DNA from: Geobacteraceae bacterium
GTDB taxonomy: Bacteria; Desulfobacterota; Desulfuromonadia; Geobacterales; Pseudopelobacteraceae
Reading direction: 5' to 3'
DNA length: 47,510 nucleotides
NCBI GenBank assembly: GCA_021286935.1
Contig: JAJTBI010000015.1
Location: 1 to 47,510, forward strand
In this document: positions 41,186 to 47,510 of the stretch, in pieces
Position numbering within the stretch: the stretch's first letter is position 1
Layout: each line of letters starts with the position of its first letter
Position numbers and translations under genes: made by a program
Notes under the pieces: generated by a model
What the model saw: the letters and a program-made list of their open reading frames with translations, nothing else
What the model was told of the DNA's origin: nothing
The model's database searches: none

Positions 41186-42505
41186 CTATTGGGGGGATAG
41201 AATGCTGTTAATCTCCCGATCCAACTCATCAAGATGATCAACAAACGGTACAGTCCAATCTTCATGATGTAATGACAGTGCAGAAACAACATCATCTGGA
41301 AGTGGCTGCTCATTTTTTGCAAGCTGGTCTGACAGGTAGATTGTCTGTACCAGATTTTTGTAGCTTTGCGCCTTGTCTGGTGAGTGATGGTGCTTTATTA
41401 CTTCTTGAATTTCTTCTGTAAAATTCCATTTTTTGGCAACCAATGCACCCAGGGTTTCATGGTGCTCATGCATGAGCAGGTCTCGTTTCTCCCTGTCAAG
41501 GTCATATTTGGAAAGCATTTCCAGCATAACAATCCAGCCAATATCATGTAACAACCCACAGACAAACGCCTGATCGTGGTTTCCCCCCATATCCCGTGTC
41601 AGTTGTTTGGCAATCATGCCTACCATCATAGAGTGGTGTAGAATCTGCTCAATCTGCTCTGCATGCTGGGGGGCAAAACCGCTGAGCGCATTAACCGTAA
41701 CAATACTCATCAAAGATTTTAGCCCCATATACACAACAGCATCCCGTAGGGTATCAACTTTGCCACGTCTGCCATAATAAGAAGAATTACATACTCTCAG
41801 AATCTTTGAAACCAGCAACGGGTCTGTCAGGCATTCAACAATCTGGTCAATCGTGAGGCTCGGGTTATTGATCTTATCCATGAGTAGCTGCATTTCAGTT
41901 GGTAAAGGAGGGATATCAATAGCTCCTTTACGAATCAACTCGTAGACCTCATTTAAGACTGGATCGAGGTTAGACTGCTCGGTAAGGCGGGCTTCATCAA
42001 TCTGAACGGTAGAGTCCAACAGTACCTGCGTTGGCTTTATATTGACCGGTCCACAAAGAACTGCTGCAGGAAGAAAGTCATTAAACCGGAAATGTCCTGC
42101 CCGCCAGGCCAGAGAGGTGGTTAATGACTTTTCCGCCAAGGCGGTGATGAGCCCCCCCAGGCGCTCAAGCGGAATGCCTTCTTCGCTTGATAAAAGTCCT
42201 ACAAATGATATTCCAAGCTGTTCTGCCTGGTTAAGGGCATCTAATATCCTCTCCATGCTAATGTCAAATTGGTCTCTGATCGCTTCATAGAGGTGCTCTC
42301 CCTCCCGATCACACCAAACAAAGATCAATCGACCGTTTTGAAAGTAAAAACGACGTACGCAGTCTTCATGTGTTGCTCTTAAAGTGCCTGATTTTTTTGA
42401 TGTTTCAATCCATTGGATGATATCCGCAAGCGGCATCAGGCTTAAAGATCCCTCTATTGAGCGGGAAAGTCTCTCGTCGTTCTGATCGCTAAAGATGGTT
42501 TGCAT
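41186..42505 (-). CDS. DUF4388-HDOD signalling protein
   Basis: A 439-residue cytoplasmic protein. The N-terminus has the DUF4388 pattern (IEGSLSLMPLADIIQWIETSKKSGTLRA with RFYFQNGRLIFV, about residues 15-65), with further helices to about 170. The C-terminal HDOD domain (about 200-430) has PPLPTEMQLLMDKINNP, LLVSKILRVCNSSYYG, LRDAVVYMGLKSLMSI, FVCGLLHDIGWIVM and IKHHHSPDKA. Same domain class as the converging neighbour. It is probably a regulatory adaptor; partner unknown. Confidence 0.9.
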   Translation of the reverse strand: MQTIFSDQNDERLSRSIEGSLSLMPLADIIQWIETSKKSGTLRATHEDCVRRFYFQNGRLIFVWCDREGEHLYEAIRDQFDISMERILDALNQAEQLGISFVGLLSSEEGIPLERLGGLITALAEKSLTTSLAWRAGHFRFNDFLPAAVLCGPVNIKPTQVLLDSTVQIDEARLTEQSNLDPVLNEVYELIRKGAIDIPPLPTEMQLLMDKINNPSLTIDQIVECLTDPLLVSKILRVCNSSYYGRRGKVDTLRDAVVYMGLKSLMSIVTVNALSGFAPQHAEQIEQILHHSMMVGMIAKQLTRDMGGNHDQAFVCGLLHDIGWIVMLEMLSKYDLDREKRDLLMHEHHETLGALVAKKWNFTEEIQEVIKHHHSPDKAQSYKNLVQTIYLSDQLAKNEQPLPDDVVSALSLHHEDWTVPFVDHLDELDREINSILSPQ

Positions 42506-42770
42506 TCAATGGCCTCTTCAACTTAGGCATATTCGTAAAATTTTGTTATAAGTATACCCTGCCTTTGGTGTAATGCAAGATGGCGCAAGTTATTAACGTT
42601 TTTGTTGGCAGGTCTATGTGTTGCTATTCTCCATGCTTGACAACGTTTGATTCTAAGGTATGAATACGTTATGTTAGCATAAGTTTTGATAGGTTAAATT
42701 TGGAATGGGAAAGTTTATTTTTGTTAATTGATGGTTTGAAAATACGGAACATACTATCTGGAGGTGAACT
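42506..42770. promoter_or_regulatory. Divergent control region of the DUF4388-HDOD gene and the exported-protein operon
   Basis: A 265-base AT-rich gap. Minus strand: TTGCAT (42578-42573), 16 bases, TATACT (42556-42551), 46 bases before the DUF4388-HDOD start. Plus strand: TTGACA (42637-42642), 16 bases, TATGAA (42659-42664), leaving a leader of about 100 bases before the lipoprotein gene. A weak GG-N10-GC element near 42611-42624 is not counted. No riboswitch is recognised in the leader. Confidence 0.45.
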
Positions 42771-43856
42771 ATGATTGTGAAAAAAACAAGGATGTTGGCA
42801 TTTGCTTTGTTGGGGCTTGCTCTGTCAGGCTGTGTGGGGGGGACAGCATTACAATCGCATACAGATACTGTTGGAGAAATGACAGAAGAAGAATATATGA
42901 TTACCAAACGACCGGTTGATCGCCATTATATTGGCGCCGCCTGGTCAAAGCAGTTTGGCCCGGTTGTTGATCCTACCCAACCTGAAGTCAGGGTGAAAAA
43001 AGAACGCTCATTCAGTGGAATTCAACAGGATTTCGCCTTAAAGGCCGGTGTGGCAGTTGGAGCACAGCCGATTGCAGCCCCAATTGCCGGAGAAGCAAAT
43101 CTTCAGGGCGGAAAAGTGCAAAAAGGTCGCATGGAGGGGTTAGAAATCATTTCTCCGGTTAATCTGGCAGATATCCCTTTTGAGCCTGATTTTAACTATA
43201 TTACTGAAGCCTTGCGTCTTGCTAATTTTCGCATAGGTAAAGAATCAAGTGTTGGTGCAGGTGTTGGAGTCTCTGCCGGGTCGGCTGCCGGTACGGGTAC
43301 AGCAGCTGTGGAGATAGGCGCTCAATCACGTAAGGCAACCGAAGGTGAGGGGTTGGTGGTCGCTTATCGACTACAGACTATTGCCAAAGATAGCTATCAG
43401 AAAAAAGATGGCGGCATGATGACGCTGCCTTTGGATAAGTCGTTGGATATATCATCTGCAGGCTCAGTTGTTAAAGCGCGGCTTCAAACCATTGAGCCCG
43501 GCGCGGGACGGTCTTTACCGCGGAATGTGCTATGGGCCTGTGCCAAAGCTGATGCACAAAGTCGTGATATGCTTGCCGCCTGGCTGGTTGATGTAAAACC
43601 ACTTGACCCAAAGAGGAAGTCATTAACCATAGCCTTTCCAGCGTTTCCTAAAATTGATGAGTGCCAAAGCTATTCAGGCGTTGTCTTTTCAAAGATTGAT
43701 CCTCTGACCGACCGTATTATCCGTCAAAAAGTTGGAATCACGGTTATAGACGCTGAAGTAACGGAGACCTTGAGGGCGAAAACATTTGATGCACGTGTAT
43801 CTGTTGTTGAGGAGTCTTTCAAGATTCGGACTGTTAAGCCGTTTGAACTTCAATAG
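42771..43856 (+). CDS. Exported lipoprotein of unknown function
   Basis: 361 residues with a signal peptide ending in lipobox LALSGC (Cys at residue 21). No known domain is recognised. A Gly/Ala-rich segment around 160-190 (SSVGAGVGVSAGSAAGTGTAAVEIG, in parts) may be flexible or membrane-interacting. The C-terminal half (about 195-355) looks like mixed alpha/beta with two Cys (LWACAKADA, KIDECQSYSGV) that could pair in the periplasm. GGAGGTGAACT precedes the ATG. It is the first gene of a three-gene plus-strand operon; the next gene follows after 32 bases. Base composition is somewhat more AT-rich than the chemotaxis region. Confidence 0.75.
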   Translation: MIVKKTRMLAFALLGLALSGCVGGTALQSHTDTVGEMTEEEYMITKRPVDRHYIGAAWSKQFGPVVDPTQPEVRVKKERSFSGIQQDFALKAGVAVGAQPIAAPIAGEANLQGGKVQKGRMEGLEIISPVNLADIPFEPDFNYITEALRLANFRIGKESSVGAGVGVSAGSAAGTGTAAVEIGAQSRKATEGEGLVVAYRLQTIAKDSYQKKDGGMMTLPLDKSLDISSAGSVVKARLQTIEPGAGRSLPRNVLWACAKADAQSRDMLAAWLVDVKPLDPKRKSLTIAFPAFPKIDECQSYSGVVFSKIDPLTDRIIRQKVGITVIDAEVTETLRAKTFDARVSVVEESFKIRTVKPFELQ

Positions 43857-43888
43857 GTTCTACTGACAACGGTAAAGGAGTTTAATCC

Positions 43889-46588
43889 ATGAAAAGACTT
43901 GCTCTCGTTGCGTATGCGATGTTGCTGCTGCTTACGTTAGGCACCCCACTTAGTGCAGGCGACAAGCCGGATATTATACACTACACCGCTCAATATCTTG
44001 ATCGGGCCCTGCATGTCACCCTGCAGTGGCAATCAACCAATCCGGTTACTCTGGCCAGAATTTCTGCAGGCCGTGAAGCCAAGGAGATTAAGGTTGATGA
44101 ATACGATAATCATCGGGTGCCAGGCGGCTACACTGGTGAGGTCACAGTGAATATTCCTGTGGACGCTGCCATGTATCAAAAAGATGTCAGTTATGTGTTG
44201 CAGCTGGAAGATGACTTAAGGCTGAAAAGTGAATTGGTTACTGGTAAAGCCCAGCTTCCGGTCACGGCTTCCCCTTTTGGCTCCATGGGACCTATGGGGC
44301 CTATGGGGGGCCCCCAACAGGATACCTGGGGCCAAGATCATCTTAAGCCGACTCCCAAATCACAGGGAGGTGCTGGTACTATTGTTGATAAGCTGATTGA
44401 ATTGAAAGATAAGTTTGATCTTGCGCCCAGTATTACCCAGATTAAACCTAATGTTACGGGGCCCAATAATGTTACCTTTAGCCTTAAGGCTAATGACGAC
44501 AAGCAGTTGCGAGAAATTAACATCAAGGTGTTTGATGCTGTCGGAAATATGGTTCAGACTCAGCAAATTACAGGCCTTGGGCGTGTATGGGAGGGGACCT
44601 CGCAGGTATTCACATTGTCTGGGGGCGCCTATCGGGTGGTAGCTCAGGCAGTTGATTCAACGGGAAATACTTCAAAAGAGGTGACAGCATCTTTTGAAGT
44701 GAAGGGTGGCCCGATTGAAAATGTGCAACAACCGACTCTACCAACAACTCCAATAACTGATCAACAGCCGGTTACGTCACCCGCTACGCCGGTGATACCA
44801 AGTACTCCTGCTGTGGAGCAACCTCCTGTGACACCGACAATGCCGGTTACTCCAGCTGTTCCTGTCGTTGAACCATCGCCGGTTGTACCCCCATCAGTAC
44901 CGGCAGTTACACCGCCACCGGTTGAGGTACCTCCTGTACCAGTAGTTGAACAGCCTCCCGTTGTTCCACCAGCCCCGCCGGTGATACCAAATACTCCGGC
45001 TGTGGTGCCTCCGCCTGTCATACCAACAACCACGCCGGTTGTAGAGCCGCTTCCTGTAGGTATACCACCGGTTGTGCCTGCATGTCCCGCGGGTCAAACC
45101 ATCTGCTCAAGTCAGTGTACTGACATTCTGGCAAATCCTCAGAACTGTGGAGCGTGTGGTAATGTTTGTTCCGCGGGTCAGCTTTGTGTGAACGGCGTAT
45201 GTACGACAACGAAAGTGCCGGCCACTGCGAATGGCCAGTTGGTTGTGTATATTGAGCCGATTGAAGCCCGTAAAGCCGGTGCAATGTGGCAAGGCCCTGG
45301 TTTGCCTTGGTTTGAGTCTGGTAACCAGATCAGGGCGTCGGTAAATAGTCATCAAATTATTTTCAAACCCGTATCCGGTTTTCAGACTCCGTCACCTGCG
45401 ATAGCAGTTGTAAAGGATAAGCAACTCACTACACTGCAGGCGGTTTACAAGCCGTTGCAGACTCCATCGTCAACTAGCGGTATGCAGCCATTGCACCCCC
45501 CGACTGATCCAGTCGTGTATATGAATGGTAACATTGACGCGGTTCTGAACGGTCCTCGAGTTCCCACAACGTTCAATATTTCTGTTCCTCATAGAATTAC
45601 CTGGATTTATACCTACCATTATTTTAATGGTGGCAAATTGCCTGGTACCATTAGTCTGCGCCATAGCGACGGCACTGTATATGGACCATTTAAGGCGGAT
45701 GGTGCTGTTGGACAGGGCGGTGTTGCAAATGCGTACTGGTTTGTTCGCCCTAATGTAGAGATAAAAGCTGGTAACTATTCGGTGATTGATTCTGATACGG
45801 CGACTTGGTCTCATAATAGCGGTTCTGGCTTTGCAGGATTTGTGGAGCTACGTGGGATTAAGGGGGGAACGCAGGGCACGGGTAATGGTTTGCAGGTACT
45901 ACAACCTCCAAATGATCCAATTATTGTCGATATAGGCAATATTGATGGTGTACAGAATAACCCAACAAAGGTAACAACCTTTACCTTGTCTGATAGTTAT
46001 CTGCTGACTTTTATGTATAATTACCACTACTTTAATAATGGTGTACAGCCAGGTACCATAGCGCTTCGGCATAGTGACGGTACCATGTACGGACCATGGC
46101 AAGCATCGGGAGCTGCAGGTCAGGGGAATGTCCCCAATGCCTATTGGTTTATTCGTCCTGCTGTGCTGTTAAAGCCGGGTACCTATCAGGTAATTGATTC
46201 CCATCCTGCAACCTGGTCTCATAATTATGGCACCCAAGGCGCCGGATTTGTACGGCTTTGGGGTGTTAAACAGTCTTCAGCCTCTTCTGACCAAGCCAGT
46301 GCAGGTGTATGGGATACTTCTGAAGGAGTTCTTACTTTTATCCAGAATGGAGCAGCGGTAACTGGCAGCTACTCTCAGGACAACGGCAAAATTGATGGAG
46401 CCATGAATGGTGCTGTACTTAATGGCTATTGGACAGAAACGAGTTCTGCCCAGCGTTGTGCAACTTCGCGCAATGGGAATTATTACTGGGGTAAAATTCG
46501 TTTCACCTTTAGCGGAAATACCTTTAGTGGTGCCTGGGGATACTGCGATGCCAATCCGGATCACCCTTGGACCGGCAAAAAACGTTAA
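43889..46588 (+). CDS. Large modular secreted protein: Ig-like, Pro-rich stalk, Cys-rich knot, paired repeats
   Basis: 899 residues. A signal peptide (1-24, ...LGTPLSAG) is followed by an N-terminal beta domain, the short GSMGPMGPMGG motif, an Ig/FlgD-like domain (about 185-275, GPNNVTFSLKANDDKQLREI), a Pro/Val/Thr-rich stalk (about 283-397), and a Cys-rich knot (CPAGQTICSSQCTD...CGACGNVCSAGQLCVNGVC) of the kind common in myxobacterial secreted proteins. Two ~127-residue repeats (about 532-658 and 668-794) follow, and a C-terminal beta domain with WTETSSAQRC and GYCDANPDHPW. Probably a surface or matrix protein. Family not recognised as a whole. Confidence 0.8.
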   Translation: MKRLALVAYAMLLLLTLGTPLSAGDKPDIIHYTAQYLDRALHVTLQWQSTNPVTLARISAGREAKEIKVDEYDNHRVPGGYTGEVTVNIPVDAAMYQKDVSYVLQLEDDLRLKSELVTGKAQLPVTASPFGSMGPMGPMGGPQQDTWGQDHLKPTPKSQGGAGTIVDKLIELKDKFDLAPSITQIKPNVTGPNNVTFSLKANDDKQLREINIKVFDAVGNMVQTQQITGLGRVWEGTSQVFTLSGGAYRVVAQAVDSTGNTSKEVTASFEVKGGPIENVQQPTLPTTPITDQQPVTSPATPVIPSTPAVEQPPVTPTMPVTPAVPVVEPSPVVPPSVPAVTPPPVEVPPVPVVEQPPVVPPAPPVIPNTPAVVPPPVIPTTTPVVEPLPVGIPPVVPACPAGQTICSSQCTDILANPQNCGACGNVCSAGQLCVNGVCTTTKVPATANGQLVVYIEPIEARKAGAMWQGPGLPWFESGNQIRASVNSHQIIFKPVSGFQTPSPAIAVVKDKQLTTLQAVYKPLQTPSSTSGMQPLHPPTDPVVYMNGNIDAVLNGPRVPTTFNISVPHRITWIYTYHYFNGGKLPGTISLRHSDGTVYGPFKADGAVGQGGVANAYWFVRPNVEIKAGNYSVIDSDTATWSHNSGSGFAGFVELRGIKGGTQGTGNGLQVLQPPNDPIIVDIGNIDGVQNNPTKVTTFTLSDSYLLTFMYNYHYFNNGVQPGTIALRHSDGTMYGPWQASGAAGQGNVPNAYWFIRPAVLLKPGTYQVIDSHPATWSHNYGTQGAGFVRLWGVKQSSASSDQASAGVWDTSEGVLTFIQNGAAVTGSYSQDNGKIDGAMNGAVLNGYWTETSSAQRCATSRNGNYYWGKIRFTFSGNTFSGAWGYCDANPDHPWTGKKR
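45482..46270 (+). repeat. Two diverged ~127-residue repeats within the secreted protein
   Basis: Copy A is 45482-45862 and copy B 45890-46270. Shared blocks: PPxDPxxxxxGNIDxVxNxP near the start, YHYFNxGxxPGTIxLRHSDGT, the YGP-W/F block, the GQGxVxNAYWFxRP block, and GxYxVIDSxxATWSHN with GAGFVxLxGxK at the end. Divergence is clear at protein level, so this is an old duplication. Confidence 0.85.
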
Positions 46589-46616
46589 TTAAGAATTTGT
46601 CTATAAGGAGCTACCT

Positions 46617-47510
46617 ATGTTGAAACATCTTCTATTGGCACTGATTATTTCAGTAACCAGCAGTGTCATGGTTGTATATGCGCAACCTCAGGCAGATATT
46701 AACTGGGCAAATGGTTATATTATTGCCAGTGGTCAAGGCACGGCAAGCGCAAGAGAAGCACGAGGGAAGGCCCGTATTAAAGCCACCACTGCTGCGAAGG
46801 TTGCTGCTCAACGTAATTTGCTGGAAATAATCAAGGGGGTCCGTATTACCTCCCAAACCACGGTTCAGGATGCCATGTTAGTTGAGGATGTTATCAGGAC
46901 CCGGATTGACGGCATGTTAAAAGGTGCTCACATGGCGGGAGAGCCCTTTGTTGAAATGGTGGATGGTGCTCCTGTCGTTACCGTAACTATGAAGGTCTGT
47001 CTGAATGGTACACCCAGAGAATGTTCTGATCGTCCAACCCTTACGAGTGTGCTGGATTTAGATGCGCGTCCTCTGCCAAGCTATGTTCCCAAGGTCACAT
47101 TGGTTGCTGCTGAGCCACCACCATTACCACCTGCGCCACCAGTAGATGCACCTAAACCACGTGGATGGGTACCACCGGTCTACGACTCATCTAAGCCCGT
47201 TACCGGTTTGGTTGTTCATTTGGGAGGTCATTATTTTGAGCGTGAACTACTCCCTGTTGTTATTACTCAGGGGCAGCCCGATCAGATTACGGTCTATTCC
47301 GTTAAAGTGGTTAAACCATCTGTTGTCAGAACCTATGGTGCTGTCCGGTATGCCGATAATGCGGATTCAATCCGCACTAACCAACCATTGGGAGCAAACC
47401 CAATGATTGTGACGGCAGAAGCGGTAACAAAGGATAACATGATTCTAATCCGCTCTGGCGATGCCAAACTGATTAGAGAAACACTGGCCCATGGCAATGA
47501 TTACCTGGGA
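46617..47510 (+). CDS. LPP20/FlgP-like exported protein, 3' end outside the window
   Basis: 298 codons are open to the window edge. A signal peptide (MLKHLLLALIISVTSSVMVVYA) leads to INWANGYIIASGQGTA and ARGKARIKATTAAKVAAQRNLLEIIKGVRI, the pattern of LPP20-family proteins (GxGxA...A...AA..dA.rnLle.i.g), including FlgP of Vibrio. No lipobox Cys is seen, which differs from most family members. A short Pro-rich stretch (PPPLPPAPPVDAPKP) separates it from a second domain (about 200 on). The start has AAGGAG 6 bases upstream and follows the large secreted protein by 28 bases. Its true length and C-terminal domain are unknown. Confidence 0.7.
   Translation, partial: MLKHLLLALIISVTSSVMVVYAQPQADINWANGYIIASGQGTASAREARGKARIKATTAAKVAAQRNLLEIIKGVRITSQTTVQDAMLVEDVIRTRIDGMLKGAHMAGEPFVEMVDGAPVVTVTMKVCLNGTPRECSDRPTLTSVLDLDARPLPSYVPKVTLVAAEPPPLPPAPPVDAPKPRGWVPPVYDSSKPVTGLVVHLGGHYFERELLPVVITQGQPDQITVYSVKVVKPSVVRTYGAVRYADNADSIRTNQPLGANPMIVTAEAVTKDNMILIRSGDAKLIRETLAHGNDYLG

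Noticed and set aside
42611..42626. Sigma-54-like GG-N10-GC element upstream of the lipoprotein operon
   Set aside because: The TTGCT part fits but the -24 half (AGGTCT) does not match TGGCAC; a TTGACA/TATGAA pair nearby explains the region better.
44761..45033. Gly/Thr-rich minus-strand open frame
   Set aside because: It is the reverse complement of the Pro/Val/Thr stalk repeat of the secreted protein; low-complexity shadow.
47146..47406. 86-codon plus-strand open frame near the right edge
   Set aside because: Out of frame within the LPP20-like gene, which has the signal peptide, ribosome site and unbroken frame to the edge.
1..47510. tRNA, rRNA, CRISPR, IS or phage genes
   Set aside because: Looked for cloverleaf-like segments, regular spaced repeats, transposase or integrase motifs and terminal repeats; none found.

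Overview
The window reads like a chromosome segment of a Geobacter-type Desulfuromonadota (Geobacterales; possibly a Trichlorobacter/Geobacter lovleyi-like species, which I cannot confirm). Reasons: a multi-gene chemosensory operon, multihaem c-type cytochromes, abundant REC, HDOD, PilZ and GGDEF signalling proteins, DUF4388-like domains, sigma-54 regulation, and the nrdR-ribD-ribE-ribBA order. About 43 protein genes are present. I saw no rRNA, tRNA, CRISPR array or insertion sequence.

Region 1 (1-14580, minus strand) is one signalling block. The first gene read, at the right end, is a sigma-54 response regulator (12889-14580). A control region follows (12690-12895) with repeated GTGTCA/TGACAC dyads and a near-consensus -24/-12 promoter. 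Then come two REC-histidine kinases, a cytochrome P460, a receiver, a soluble MCP-like protein with two degenerate signalling hairpins, a STAS protein, CheY, CheA, a short CheR lacking the N-domain, a metallo-beta-lactamase-fold protein, a large MCP, CheW, and the first codons of another receiver at the left edge. The P460 protein and the MBL-fold protein are unusual members of a chemosensory operon and hint at gas or redox sensing.

Region 2 (14660-19067, plus strand) is a housekeeping string: dCMP deaminase, nrdR, ribD, ribE, ribBA, queH, closed by a 20-bp-stem terminator shared with a convergent small 2[4Fe-4S] ferredoxin gene (19158-19325). Next are ackA, a TPR protein, and ptsP (EI-Ntr), with strong hairpin terminators. 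A membrane protein and a tandem DUF4388-like protein (24271-26067, minus) follow, sharing a TTGACA/TACAAT promoter.

Region 3 (26260-36343, plus strand) runs comEC, a REC-GGDEF diguanylate cyclase and hisS. It then continues into a cytochrome-bd-superfamily-like membrane protein carrying three c haems and a second, CydA-prime-like membrane subunit. An octahaem cytochrome of the tetrathionate-reductase (OTR) type follows under its own promoter. Together the last three could form a quinol-to-periplasm electron-transfer system. A glycine-zipper lipoprotein follows.

Region 4 (36355-42505) holds a PilZ protein with a DUF1858 protein, an rsmD-coaD-aspartate aminotransferase operon, and two HDOD proteins facing each other. 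Region 5 (42771 to the right edge, plus) is an operon of exported proteins: a lipoprotein, an 899-residue modular secreted protein with a Pro-rich stalk, a Cys-rich knot and two ~127-residue repeats, and a partial LPP20/FlgP-like protein. Function here is unknown and this is the least explained stretch.
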